Assembly: GCF_023238445.1 (NCBI RefSeq)
Contig: NZ_CP096658.1
Location: 1,302,001 to 1,366,000, forward strand
Direction of reading: 5' to 3'
Length of the DNA: 64,000 nucleotides
DNA from: Halorussus gelatinilyticus
GTDB taxonomy: Archaea > Halobacteriota > Halobacteria > Halobacteriales > Haladaptataceae
Shown here: positions 1 through 8,404 of the stretch, one piece after another
How positions within the stretch are numbered: position 1 is the first letter of the stretch
Layout of the letters: every line of letters starts with the position of its first letter
Program-made: the position numbers and the translations under genes
Notes under the pieces: generated by a model
Seen by the model: the letters and a program-made list of their open reading frames with translations, nothing else
What the model was told of the DNA's origin: nothing
Databases searched by the model: none

Positions 1-95
1 CGTTCCAGAAGTCGGTGAACATCGACCCGGACGCCGGGTTCGCGCCAATTCTCGACCTCGACACGCTGGACATGACCGTCCGGCAGTTCAGTTAA
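1..95 (+). CDS. 3' end of an unidentified protein (partial)
   Basis: A reading frame enters from the left edge and ends at TAA 93-95. Only about 30 residues are visible, ending ...DMTVRQFS. Codon use is like the neighbouring genes, but the fragment is too short to assign a family. The real start lies outside the window. Confidence 0.5.
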   Translation, partial: FQKSVNIDPDAGFAPILDLDTLDMTVRQFS

Positions 96-202
96 CCGCT
101 CGTTTCTCGCGCCGGTTCCTGTCTCACGCTCCACCTGAAATGAAGGGGTTCGAGCGTTCGGTCTCCCTACCGACGGACGACGCCGGGCCGTCCCGCACAG
201 AT

Positions 203-754
203 TCAGCGCCGCGCTGAGTCGGCGCGTCCCGACGGTTCGAGGCGGTATTCGAGCGTCTGACCGCCCTCGAACCGCGGGCCGGTCCCGGCCCGTTGGAACC
301 CCGCGGCTTCGACTACCTCTTTGGTCTCGGTCTCGCCCTCGGGGACCAGCGCCTCCACGGCCATCCCCTCCTTCCGGGCGAACCGAACCGGTTCTTCGAG
401 CAGGCGCTCGCGGGCCTCGGGCGTCCCCCGGAGGTAGGTCACGCGGACCGTGCCGGGCATCGCGTCGAACCCGACGAACCCGACGACCGCCGTGCCGTCG
501 GAGTTCGAGTCGTCGGAGTCCGCACCGCCGGCGTTCGCGCTGGCGGAACCCCCGCCGGAACCCTCTCCGCCGGAGTCTTCCCCGTTGGAGTCCCCGCTGG
601 CGTCGCTTCCGTTGGACGAATCGCCGTTTTCGGAGGGTCGTTCGGCGACGCGGACCGTTCGGTCGTGGACCACGTTTCGCATCACCTCGGCGGGGGCGTC
701 GGCGAGTTCGCCGAGAACCTCCCCGTCCTCTTCGACAGCATCTCGCACGCGCAT
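203..754 (-). CDS. GNAT-like acetyltransferase with low-complexity insert
   Basis: A 183-residue acidic protein. Residues 1-40 and about 90-175 look like the two halves of a compact alpha/beta domain; the second half (VVGFVGFDAM..VRVTYLRGTPEARERLLE..GFQRAGTG) has the strand, helix and 'VEAAGF' tail typical of GNAT acetyltransferase-like folds. Residues about 41-88 are a Ser/Gly/Asp/Asn-rich linker in the middle of the domain. A canonical acetyl-CoA binding Q/RxxGxG/A motif is not clear, so the enzymatic role and substrate are unknown. It is transcribed divergently from the next gene, with both starts in about 150 bases. The GNAT call is from fold-like pattern only. Confidence 0.65.
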   Translation of the reverse strand: MRVRDAVEEDGEVLGELADAPAEVMRNVVHDRTVRVAERPSENGDSSNGSDASGDSNGEDSGGEGSGGGSASANAGGADSDDSNSDGTAVVGFVGFDAMPGTVRVTYLRGTPEARERLLEEPVRFARKEGMAVEALVPEGETETKEVVEAAGFQRAGTGPRFEGGQTLEYRLEPSGRADSARR

Positions 755-907
755 TGTTCACGTATCTGGCGTCTACGAAGTTAAATCCCTTTGGAACCCT
801 CGGGTGGTCGTCGGCGTCGGACGACGCCGGCGACCGCACGCTTCTCCGGACGTCGCTCGACTCGGGGACGCGCAGGTCTTTTTCGCTCGCGCCACCTATT
901 CGTGGGT

Positions 908-2005
908 ATGGATACCACGGACGACGCCGAACTCTGCGACTTCTGTCGGCTCCCGTGCCCGACCGACCCGGTTTCGACGGAGTGCGACTCGACCGTCTAC
1001 GAGTTCTGCACCGAGGCGTGCCGGGACGCGATGGCCGAGAGCGACCGCGTGTTCACGGAGTACCACGGTTTCCGGCGAATCCGGACCGACGTGTCGGGCC
1101 TGGACAAGTTCCTCCCGCAGGGGTTCCCCCGGAACTCGTTCGTCCTGATGGCCAACGACGAGGGCGCGCGCGACGACGCGCTCCGGGCCGAACTCGTCTG
1201 GCGGGCCTTGGAGCGCGACGAACCCGCCGCCATCGTCACGTTCACCGAACCGCCCATCTCCGTGGTCGAGAGCTTCCTCTCGCTCGACTGGAACGTCCTG
1301 CCGTACCTCGAATCGGGCCAACTCCACATCGTGGACTGTTTCACCTATCGGATGGACGACCGGGACCGCGAGCGCATGTTCGAGCGCATGGACGAGTGGA
1401 ACCGCCACATCTACGACATCACCAAGTCGGTGACCCAGACCGTCCGCGACCCGACCGACGTGAGCGAACTCCACAACAAGATAGACAACTGCCTCGAAGG
1501 CCTGTCGATGAGCGACTGCGGCGTCGTCGCTATCGACTCGCTGACCGAATTCGGCACGCTCGTCCAACCCGTGCAGGCGTACAACTTCGTCAAGGACCTC
1601 CGGGCCGACATCTGCAAGGGCCGGTTCGTTCCCATCTTCGCGGGCGCGACGTTCACCGTCGAGGAGGGCGAGTTCCCCCACGACCTCGGCTACGCCGTTG
1701 ACGGCATCGTGGACATGCAGGTCAACGCCAACATCGTCGAGGACACGCTCATCAAGCGCATCCGCATCCGGAAGATGAACGGCGTGCTGGCGATTCCCGA
1801 GTGGGTCGCCTACGAGTTCACCGCCGGGAAGGGACTGGTCACGTTCGACCCGCTGGCCGAGATGCGCGAGACCTACGAGGGCGGCGAGCGCGACGACGGC
1901 GACCCGCGAGGAGAAGACGACGCGTCGGGAGCGGACGACCCGCGAGCGAGAGACCCCGGAAGCGGGAAGATGGGACTGGGCGAACGCGCCGAGACCAACC
2001 AGTGA
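908..2005 (+). CDS. Zinc-finger (TRASH-like) plus RecA/KaiC-like ATPase-fold protein
   Basis: A 365-residue protein when started at ATG 908; an upstream in-frame ATG would add 39 Arg-rich residues that look non-coding. Residues 10-38 form a treble-clef zinc site, C-x2-C-x20-C-x3-C, as in TRASH-type metal-binding domains. The rest is a RecA-superfamily domain of the kind found in haloarchaeal KaiC-like/HTR-like proteins. A Walker B-like stretch (VVAIDSLTEFG) is present. The expected P-loop after 'GFPRNSFVLM' reads ANDEGARDD, with no GKS/T, so ATP hydrolysis as in KaiC is doubtful. The last 45 residues are an acidic disordered tail. A sensory or regulatory role is inference. Confidence 0.8.
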   Translation: MDTTDDAELCDFCRLPCPTDPVSTECDSTVYEFCTEACRDAMAESDRVFTEYHGFRRIRTDVSGLDKFLPQGFPRNSFVLMANDEGARDDALRAELVWRALERDEPAAIVTFTEPPISVVESFLSLDWNVLPYLESGQLHIVDCFTYRMDDRDRERMFERMDEWNRHIYDITKSVTQTVRDPTDVSELHNKIDNCLEGLSMSDCGVVAIDSLTEFGTLVQPVQAYNFVKDLRADICKGRFVPIFAGATFTVEEGEFPHDLGYAVDGIVDMQVNANIVEDTLIKRIRIRKMNGVLAIPEWVAYEFTAGKGLVTFDPLAEMRETYEGGERDDGDPRGEDDASGADDPRARDPGSGKMGLGERAETNQ

Positions 2006-2116
2006 GGCGACAGCTACGCCAGTGGCAAGCTTCTCAGACATGAAAGCAGTTATCTGGGTGCCAGAGTTAGCTTCCTCCATGCACCAGTCTCGCACTCGGG
2101 GGGCTTCTGATTCGCG

Positions 2117-2122
2117 GGTGAT
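2117..2122 (+). promoter_or_regulatory. Shine-Dalgarno site of aspartokinase
   Basis: GGTGAT matches six bases of the complement to the 16S 3' end (ATCACCTCCT, ending at 11112). Aligned to the full anti-SD, its spacing to ATG 2126 is normal. It supports that start in a genome where many mRNAs look leaderless. Confidence 0.6.
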
Positions 2123-2125
2123 AGT

Positions 2126-3310
2126 ATGCGAGTAGTGGCCAAGTTCGGCGGCACGAGCCTCGGCAGCGGCGACCGAATCAACCGCGCGGCCGACTCGGTC
2201 GCCGACGCCGTGGCGCAGGGCCACGAAATCGCGGTGGTCGCCAGCGCGATGGGCAACACCACCGACGAACTGCTGGACGAAATCGAGTTCGAGACCGACG
2301 AGGCCGACCGCGCCGAGATCGTCAGCATGGGCGAGCGGACCAGCGTCCGGATGCTGAAGGCCGCGCTCGCGGCCCGCGGCGTCGAGGCCGTCTTCGTGGA
2401 ACCCGGCAGCGAGCGCTGGCCCGTCTTCACCGACGGGAACGGCGAACTCGACGCCGAGAAGACGAAGGAAGCCGCCGGCAAACTCGCCGCGGAACTGGAC
2501 GACGTGGTGCCGGTCGTCACGGGCTTCCTCGCCGAGGGCCCGGACGGCGGCGTCACCACGCTCGGACGCGGCGGGTCCGACACGACCGCCGTGATGCTCG
2601 GCAACTACATGAGCGCCGACGAGGTGGTCATCGTGACCGACGTCGAGGGCGTCATGACCGGCGACCCTCACGTCGTGGAGGGCGCGCGGAACGTCGGCGA
2701 AATCTCGGTGGACGAACTCCGGAACCTCTCGTTCCGCGGGGCCGAGGTCGTCGCGCCCAGCGCGCTCTCGTACAAAGACGAGGGGCTGAACGTCCGCGTC
2801 GTCCACTACCAGCACGGCGACCTGCTGGCCGGCGGCACCGACATCATCGGCGAGTTCGAGAGCCTCATCGACATGCGCGAGGAACCGCTGGCCTGCCTGA
2901 CGGTCGCGGGCCGAGCCATCCGGAACCGGCCGGGCATCCTCCAGGACCTCTCGACCGCCCTCGGCGACAGCGACATCAACGTGGACGCGGTGGCCAGCGG
3001 GATGGACTCGGTGACGTTCTACGTGGACGAGACGGTCGCCGAGCGCGCCGAGAACATCCTCCACCGCGAGGTCATCGACGAGGAGTCGCTGTCGAGCGTC
3101 ACGGTGGACGACGACGTGGCCGTCGTCCGGGTGATGGGCGGCGAACTCCCGAATCAACCCGGCGTCATCCGGAACCTCGTCAACCCCGTCGCGGACGCCC
3201 ACATCAACATCCACGACCTGATCACGAGCGCGACCAGCGTCGCCGTCTTCGTGGACTGGTCGGACCGCGAGGAGACGCTGGACATCATCCAGGACGAGTT
3301 CAGTAACTGA
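2126..3310 (+). CDS. lysC: Aspartate kinase
   Basis: Phosphorylates L-aspartate, the first step toward threonine, methionine and (where present) lysine or diaminopimelate. The 394-residue protein opens with the amino-acid-kinase motif KFGGTSLGS, has a mid-domain TLGRGGSDTTAV nucleotide/substrate loop and VTDVEGVMTGDP, and ends with tandem ACT regulatory domains (from about residue 255; 'AVASGMDSVTFYVDE' and 'GVIRNLVNPVADAHINI'). ACT domains imply feedback control by an end-product amino acid. Length is normal for a monofunctional archaeal enzyme. It stands alone and is followed by a GC hairpin with a T run. Confidence 0.95.
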   Translation: MRVVAKFGGTSLGSGDRINRAADSVADAVAQGHEIAVVASAMGNTTDELLDEIEFETDEADRAEIVSMGERTSVRMLKAALAARGVEAVFVEPGSERWPVFTDGNGELDAEKTKEAAGKLAAELDDVVPVVTGFLAEGPDGGVTTLGRGGSDTTAVMLGNYMSADEVVIVTDVEGVMTGDPHVVEGARNVGEISVDELRNLSFRGAEVVAPSALSYKDEGLNVRVVHYQHGDLLAGGTDIIGEFESLIDMREEPLACLTVAGRAIRNRPGILQDLSTALGDSDINVDAVASGMDSVTFYVDETVAERAENILHREVIDEESLSSVTVDDDVAVVRVMGGELPNQPGVIRNLVNPVADAHINIHDLITSATSVAVFVDWSDREETLDIIQDEFSN

Positions 3311-3326
3311 CGGTCCACCCGAAACT

Positions 3327-3350
3327 CGGGGGTCGCCCCGGAACGTTTTT
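3327..3350 (+). terminator. Possible terminator of aspartokinase; T run may also be a TATA element
   Basis: A five-pair hairpin CGGGG-gtcg-CCCCG (3327-3340) is followed by TTTTT at 3346-3350, 36 bases after the lysC stop. The same T run sits about 28 bases before ATG 3376, the usual TATA position for a haloarchaeal leaderless message, so it may serve both purposes. Confidence 0.4.
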
Positions 3351-3375
3351 CACCGATTGCGAACAATTCCCGAGC

Positions 3376-3459
3376 ATGCCTGCCGAATCCCGACTCGGCG
3401 GAAGCGCTCGCCAGCCACGCCACCAGCGCGCGGGGTTCGGCTTCTTCTTCGCGGCCTGA
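3376..3459 (+). CDS. Candidate Phe-rich leader peptide ahead of pheS
   Basis: A 27-codon ORF, ATG 3376 to TGA 3457-3459. Four of its last seven residues are Phe (codons 21, 23, 24 and 25, all TTC; local peptide GFGFFFAA). It starts about 28 bases after a T-rich TATA-like element, as a leaderless message would, and ends 13 bases before a strong hairpin; the next gene is pheS. The same arrangement (short Phe-rich peptide, hairpin, pheST) is known in enteric bacteria, where pheM-type leaders control pheST by attenuation. A sensing role here is inference: no expression or conservation data are visible. Confidence 0.45.
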   Translation: MPAESRLGGSARQPRHQRAGFGFFFAA

Positions 3460-3460
3460 C

Positions 3461-3513
3461 CGAGCGGCGGACTTCCGGCCGGGCGACGAGCCCGGCGGGA
3501 ACGAAACCGCTCG
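3461..3513 (+). promoter_or_regulatory. Strong hairpin between Phe-rich leader ORF and pheS
   Basis: Arms 3473-3484 and 3490-3501 pair at 11 of 12 positions (core CCGGGC/GCCCGG) round a five-base loop. Bases 3461-3467 (CGAGCGG) also pair perfectly with 3507-3513 (CCGCTCG), extending the base of the structure. No T run follows, so it is not an obvious intrinsic terminator; it could be a pause or attenuation element. A separate TATA-like element near 3555-3562 could give pheS its own promoter. Confidence 0.45.
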
Positions 3514-3604
3514 CGCGCGGTCGTCGGCCAGCGACGCGGCCGCGCTTCAGAAACGATAAGCGGGCGCACGGACACGTACCGACAACGAGCGACCCAGAGA
3601 CACG

Positions 3605-5113
3605 ATGAAACTACCCGAATCACAGGTCGCGGTGTTACGAGCCGCGAGCGCGAACGACGCACGGAGTATCGACCGACTGGCCGACGAGACCGGACTCAAA
3701 CCCGAGACCGTGACCGGCGCGGTCTTCGAGTTGGAGGACGAGGGTCTCGTGACCGTCGAGGAATCGACCGACGAGACCGTGACGCTCACCGACGAAGCCC
3801 GCGAGTACCTCGCGGACGGCCTCCCCGAGGTCCGACTCTACGAGGCCGCGCTGGACGCCGGGGCCGACGACGACCCCGCCCAGATGGGTCGAGTCATCGG
3901 CCAGTCCGGATTAGAGGGTCCGCAGGTGGACATCGCGCTGTCGAACTACGCCCGGAAGGGGTACGGCACCATCGAGAGCGGCGAGATTACCGCCGACCCC
4001 GACGCCGACCCCGAAAGCGACGCCGAGGCCAGCGCCCTCGCCGCGCTCGACGCCGGCGACTCGGTGGCCGGCGCAGACGTGCTGGACCAGTTACAGAGCC
4101 GCGGTCTCGCGGAACTCTCCGAGTCCACGGTGCGCTCGGTGACGCTGACCGACGAGGGCGTGACCGCGATGATGGAGGGCGTCGAGACGGCCGAGACGGT
4201 CGGCCAGTTGACCCCCGAGATGCTGACCTCCGGCGAGTGGCGCGACGTGGAGTTCGCCGAGTACAACGTCGAGGCCGACGCCGAGCGCATCGACGGCGGG
4301 AAGACCCACATCCTGCGCCAGACCGCCAACCGCGTGAAGGACACGCTGGTCGGAATGGGCTTCGAGGAGATGGAAGGCCCGCACGCCGACGCGGAGTTCT
4401 GGATCAACGACTGCCTGTTCATGCCCCAGGACCACCCCGCGCGCACTCACTGGGACCAGTTCGCGCTGGAGAACCCCCGCGAAATCGGCAAGTTGCCCGA
4501 CGACTTGGTTGCGCGCGTCGAGGACGCCCACCGGAACGGCGTCGGCGAGGACGGCGACGGCTACCACTCGCCGTGGACCGAGGAGGTCGCGCGGGGCATC
4601 GACCTGCGCGGGCACACGACGTCGCTGTCGATGCGATACCTCTCGGGCCACGAAGTCGGCGAGCTGGAGCCGCCACAGCGGTTCTTCAGCGTCGAGAAGG
4701 TGTACCGGAACGACACGCTCGACCCGACCCACCTGCTGGAGTTCTACCAGATAGAGGGCTGGGTGATGGCCGAGGACCTGTCGGTCCGGGACCTGATGGG
4801 GACCTTCGAGGAGTTCTACGCGCAGTTCGGCATCACGGACATCGAGTTCAAGCCCCACTACAATCCCTACACCGAGCCGAGCTTCGAGCTGTTCGGGACC
4901 CATCCCACGACAGGCGAGATGGTCGAAATCGGGAACTCGGGCATGTTCCGCGAGGAGGTGCTGGAGCCGCTCGGCGTCGAGTGCGACGTGATGGCGTGGG
5001 GCCTCGCGCTGGAACGCCTGCTGATGCTGATGTACGGTTTCGAGGACATCCGCGACGTCCACGGGACGCTGTGTGACCTCGACCTGCTCCGCGAGACGGA
5101 GGTGCTACACTGA
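3605..5113 (+). CDS. pheS: Phenylalanyl-tRNA synthetase alpha subunit
   Basis: The catalytic subunit of the alpha2beta2 class II synthetase that charges tRNA-Phe. The 502-residue size is the long archaeal/eukaryotic type. The N-terminal 200 residues hold winged-helix repeats (DRLADETGLKPETV..LEDEGLVTVEE) of the tRNA/DNA-binding kind. The catalytic core shows motif 2 (VEKVYRNDTLDPTH followed by LEFYQIEGW) and motif 3 (GLALERLLMLMYG). It is transcribed with pheT: the TGA stop at 5111-5113 overlaps the pheT ATG by one base, so translational coupling is likely. A possible attenuator lies upstream. Confidence 0.97.
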   Translation: MKLPESQVAVLRAASANDARSIDRLADETGLKPETVTGAVFELEDEGLVTVEESTDETVTLTDEAREYLADGLPEVRLYEAALDAGADDDPAQMGRVIGQSGLEGPQVDIALSNYARKGYGTIESGEITADPDADPESDAEASALAALDAGDSVAGADVLDQLQSRGLAELSESTVRSVTLTDEGVTAMMEGVETAETVGQLTPEMLTSGEWRDVEFAEYNVEADAERIDGGKTHILRQTANRVKDTLVGMGFEEMEGPHADAEFWINDCLFMPQDHPARTHWDQFALENPREIGKLPDDLVARVEDAHRNGVGEDGDGYHSPWTEEVARGIDLRGHTTSLSMRYLSGHEVGELEPPQRFFSVEKVYRNDTLDPTHLLEFYQIEGWVMAEDLSVRDLMGTFEEFYAQFGITDIEFKPHYNPYTEPSFELFGTHPTTGEMVEIGNSGMFREEVLEPLGVECDVMAWGLALERLLMLMYGFEDIRDVHGTLCDLDLLRETEVLH

Positions 5114-6840
5114 TGCCAGTCGTAGACGTGAATCCCGACGAACTCCGGGACTTGACCGGCCACGACGAGAAATCGGACGACGAACTCATCGACGACATGT
5201 TCGCCCTCGGACTCGAATTCGAGGGTCGGACCGAGGAGGGCGACCTCCAACTCGAGTTCGCGCCCGACCGACTCGACCGCCTCTCGGTCGAGGGCGTCGC
5301 GCGCTCGCTCCGCTACCAGTACGGCGACGACCGGGGGGTCTACGTCCCCGGCACCAACGACGCCGACTGGACCATCGAGGTCGAGGAGTCGGTGCCCGAC
5401 GAACGGCCCTACGTCACCGGCGCGGTGATTCGGGACGTGGACCTGGACGAGGACGCGCTCGATTCGCTCATCCAGTTGCAGGAGAAACTCCACGCGACGA
5501 TGGGCCGCAAGCGCGCGAAGGGCGCTATCGGCATCCACGACCTGACGATGCTGAAGGGACAGGCCGCGACCGCGGAGGGCCAGACCGAGGCGGGCAACTC
5601 CATCGTCTACCGGGGTATCGAGCCCGACGGCGACCGGTTCGTCCCGCTCGACTCGGACGCCGAGATGACGCCCGACGAAGTGCTGCGCTCGCATCCGACC
5701 GGCGAGACGTACGCCGACCTCGTGGCGGAGTACGACCGGTACCCCGCCATCTACGACGACATCGGGCTGTTCTCGTTCCCGCCGGTCATCAACGGCCGCC
5801 GGACCGAGGTCTCGACCGACTCGCGGGACCTGTTCGTGGAACTGACGGGCACCGACCAGTGGACCATCGACCACATGTGCAACGTCATCTGCTACGCGCT
5901 CGACGCCCGCGGCGCGAAGGTCGAAGAGGTCCGAGTCAGTTACCCGGACCGCGAATTGGTGCGCCCCGACTTCGAGGTCCGCGAGAAGACCGTGACCCAC
6001 GAGCGCATCGAGAGCATGCTCGGCATCGACCTCAGCGCCGAGACCGTCGTGGACCTGCTGGAGCGGTCGGGCCTCGACGCCGCGACCGAGGAGGTCGGCG
6101 ACGACGAACTGGCCTACGAGGTCGAGATTCCGCCCTACCGCGTGGACGTGCTTCACCCCCTCGACGTGGTTGACGACGTGGGCCGGGCCTACGGCTTCAA
6201 CGACCTCGAACCGCGCTACCCCGACGTGGGGACGGTCGGCGGCCGCCACGACCGGTCGAAACTCGAAGACGCCGCCCGCGAGGCGCTGGTCGGACTCGGC
6301 TTCGAGGACCTGCTCAACTTCCACATGATCAGCGAGGAGGAGAACTTCGACCGGATGCAGGTGTCGCCGGACGACGACGTGCTGGGTGCGGCCGACCCCG
6401 CGACCATCCTCGAACCCTACAGCGAGGACTACACCATGCTCCGGACGTGGGCGCTCCCCTCGATGCTGATGGTACTGGAGAACAACACTCACCGGGGGTA
6501 TCCGCAGGACCTCGCCGAAATCGGCCTCGCGGCCCGCGTGGACGAGCGCGAGAACACCGGCGTCGCCGAGCGCCGAACGGTCGCCGGAGTCCTCGCGCGC
6601 CACGACGCCTCCTACGAGGACGCCAAGGCTCGGCTACAGGCCATCGCCCGCAACTTCGACAAGGACCTCGAAACCCCGGCGACCGACCACCCGACGTTCA
6701 TCGACGGTCGCGCGGCCGCGATCGTGCTGGACGGGGAGACGGTCGGGGTCGTCGGCGAGATTCACCCCGCGGTGCTGGTCGAACACGACCTCGAACTGCC
6801 GGTCGCGGCGTTCGAGCTCCGACTCGACGCGCTAGAATAG
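5113..6840 (+). CDS. pheT: Phenylalanyl-tRNA synthetase beta subunit
   Basis: The beta subunit of PheRS, which supplies tRNA binding and the editing site. At 575 residues it is the archaeal/eukaryotic type, without the N-terminal EMAP/OB and C-terminal anticodon domains of bacterial PheT. B3/B4 editing-domain sequence lies at about 90-270 (GRKRAKGAIGIHDL) and B5 plus the synthetase-like fold follow (PPYRVDVLHPLDVVDDVGRA, residues about 340 onward). It overlaps pheS by one base and ends 31 bases before the convergent pyrD. Confidence 0.97.
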   Translation: MPVVDVNPDELRDLTGHDEKSDDELIDDMFALGLEFEGRTEEGDLQLEFAPDRLDRLSVEGVARSLRYQYGDDRGVYVPGTNDADWTIEVEESVPDERPYVTGAVIRDVDLDEDALDSLIQLQEKLHATMGRKRAKGAIGIHDLTMLKGQAATAEGQTEAGNSIVYRGIEPDGDRFVPLDSDAEMTPDEVLRSHPTGETYADLVAEYDRYPAIYDDIGLFSFPPVINGRRTEVSTDSRDLFVELTGTDQWTIDHMCNVICYALDARGAKVEEVRVSYPDRELVRPDFEVREKTVTHERIESMLGIDLSAETVVDLLERSGLDAATEEVGDDELAYEVEIPPYRVDVLHPLDVVDDVGRAYGFNDLEPRYPDVGTVGGRHDRSKLEDAAREALVGLGFEDLLNFHMISEEENFDRMQVSPDDDVLGAADPATILEPYSEDYTMLRTWALPSMLMVLENNTHRGYPQDLAEIGLAARVDERENTGVAERRTVAGVLARHDASYEDAKARLQAIARNFDKDLETPATDHPTFIDGRAAAIVLDGETVGVVGEIHPAVLVEHDLELPVAAFELRLDALE

Positions 6841-6871
6841 CCCCCGTCGCTCCGATTTTCGTCTCGACCGT

Positions 6872-7927
6872 TTACTCCAAGTCCGCGCCCACGGCGTCTT
6901 CCACCGAGTCGAAGCCGTCGCGTTCCAGCAGTTCGAGCAGGCCCTCGTTGATGTCGCGGGCGATGGAGGGGCCGCGGTAGACCAGCCCGGTGTAGAGTTG
7001 CACCACGCGTGCGCCCGCGCGTATCTTTCCGTAGGCGTCCTCGGCGGTGAAGACGCCGCCGACCCCGACGACCGGCACGTCCACGCGCTCGGCGACGAAC
7101 CGAACCATCTCGGTGGCCTGCGACTCGATGGGTTTGCCCGACAGCCCGCCTTCCTCGGCACGGTTGTGACTCCGGAGCGTGTCGGGTCGGTCGGTCGTCG
7201 TGTTCGTGGCGATGACGCCGTCGAGACCGAGTTCGTTCACGAGGTCGAGCGCGTCCTCGACTGCGGGGTCCGGGAGGTCCGGCGAGAGTTTGACGAGTAG
7301 CGGACTCGCGCCCGCGTCGAGCAGTTCGGTGAGGATGGCTTCCATCGAGTCGCGGTTCTGGAGGTCGCGGAACCCCTCGGAGTTGGGACAGGAGACGTTG
7401 ACGACGAAGAAGTCGCCGCCCTCCGCGACGCGCTCGTAGGTGGAGCGGTAGTCCGCGGGGGCGTCGTCGATGGCGACGTGTTCGGTCTTGGCGAGATTGA
7501 CGCCGACGGGAACGTCCACGTCGGTGGCCGCGAGGCGTTCACCGACCGCGTCCGCGCCCTCGTTGTTCAGCCCCATGCGGTTGACGATACCTTCGTCCTC
7601 GCGCAGGCGGAACATCCGCGGACGGGCGTTGCCCGACTGGGGGTCGGCGGTGACGCCACCGACTTCGACGGCCCCGAATCCGAGGCTCGCCAGTGTCGCG
7701 GGAACCTCGGCGTTCTTGTCGAACCCGGCCGCGACGCCCACGGGGTTCGGGAACGTCCGGTCGAACGCTTCGACTCGCAGTCGGTCATCGTTGACGGCGT
7801 ATCGCGCTCGGAGCGCGTCGATGACAGGCGTCCCCTGCACGGCGTTCATCCCCGCGTGGACCACACCGTGGGCCGTCTCCGGGGGGAGACCGAACAGAAG
7901 CGGTTTCACCAACTGGTAGGCGTTCAT
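6872..7927 (-). CDS. pyrD: Dihydroorotate dehydrogenase (quinone, class 2)
   Basis: Oxidises dihydroorotate to orotate in pyrimidine synthesis, passing electrons through FMN to quinone at the membrane. The 351-residue protein has the class 2 N-terminal helix (LVKPLLFGLPPETAH), the catalytic serine loop NVSCPNSEG, the FMN-phosphate loop GVGGVFTAEDAY and the terminal VQLYTGLVYRGP. The N-terminal extension separates class 2 from the shorter soluble class 1 enzymes. It is convergent with pheT. The small AbrB-like gene starts upstream on the same strand, with a 45-base gap. Confidence 0.95.
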   Translation of the reverse strand: MNAYQLVKPLLFGLPPETAHGVVHAGMNAVQGTPVIDALRARYAVNDDRLRVEAFDRTFPNPVGVAAGFDKNAEVPATLASLGFGAVEVGGVTADPQSGNARPRMFRLREDEGIVNRMGLNNEGADAVGERLAATDVDVPVGVNLAKTEHVAIDDAPADYRSTYERVAEGGDFFVVNVSCPNSEGFRDLQNRDSMEAILTELLDAGASPLLVKLSPDLPDPAVEDALDLVNELGLDGVIATNTTTDRPDTLRSHNRAEEGGLSGKPIESQATEMVRFVAERVDVPVVGVGGVFTAEDAYGKIRAGARVVQLYTGLVYRGPSIARDINEGLLELLERDGFDSVEDAVGADLE

Positions 7928-7972
7928 CGTACGTCTACCCAGACTCCGGTGGCAAAAGTCTCTCGTTCCAAC

Positions 7973-8170
7973 TTAGAATTCGTGCTCGACCTCGTCTTTG
8001 TCGGCCTTCTGGATGATGATTTTGTCTTCCCTGACGCGCACGAACACCTCGTCGCCGATGTCCATGCCGGCGACGGCGAGTTCGTCCTCGTGCAGGTTGA
8101 TGTGGACGTTGTGGTACTCGCCGTCCTCGCCTTTCGCGCCACTCGGGCTGAGCTTCTTTTTCCGTACCAT
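7973..8170 (-). CDS. Small AbrB-like swapped-hairpin protein
   Basis: 65 residues. After a basic start (MVRKKKLSPSG), the pattern DELAVAGMDIGDEVFVRVREDKIIIQKA is the beta-hairpin layout of SpoVT/AbrB or MazE-type domains, which bind DNA as dimers or act as antitoxins. No toxin gene lies beside it; it may be co-transcribed with pyrD (45-base gap). A TATA-like element (AGTATAATC on the minus strand, near 8203-8211) lies upstream. The specific role is unknown. Confidence 0.75.
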   Translation of the reverse strand: MVRKKKLSPSGAKGEDGEYHNVHINLHEDELAVAGMDIGDEVFVRVREDKIIIQKADKDEVEHEF

Positions 8171-8365
8171 CGCGGTATCGTACGCCTACGTTCGCCCCAG
8201 ATTATACTTAAGTGTTTTCTACCGACCGACCCCGTTTCCTCACACGCTGGGACGTCATCAACTAACTTACACTCTGGGATTCGATGCGCGTCAACGCACG
8301 AGAAAGCGCCCGACGGCGCTAACGTGATATATAAGCCTTACGATGGGAACGGCTCATATCGGCGA

Positions 8366-8404
8366 TATATTTATAGTGGGTCCTGTGCTGGGTTGTCATG
8401 GAGG
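8366..8404 (+). promoter_or_regulatory. Promoter and start region of the MC1 gene
   Basis: TTTATA at 8369-8374 is placed so that transcription would begin at about 8397, right at ATG 8398 (leaderless start). The following GGAGG at 8400-8404 is eight bases before a second in-frame ATG at 8413, so the gene could also be read from 8413 by a Shine-Dalgarno. Confidence 0.55.

Noticed and set aside
2040-2135. 31-codon ORF ahead of aspartokinase considered as a leader peptide
   Set aside because: No enrichment in Thr, Lys or Met codons and no hairpin before lysC.
3300-3662. 120-codon minus-strand frame over the pheS leader
   Set aside because: Arg-rich, no motif, and overlaps both neighbouring genes.
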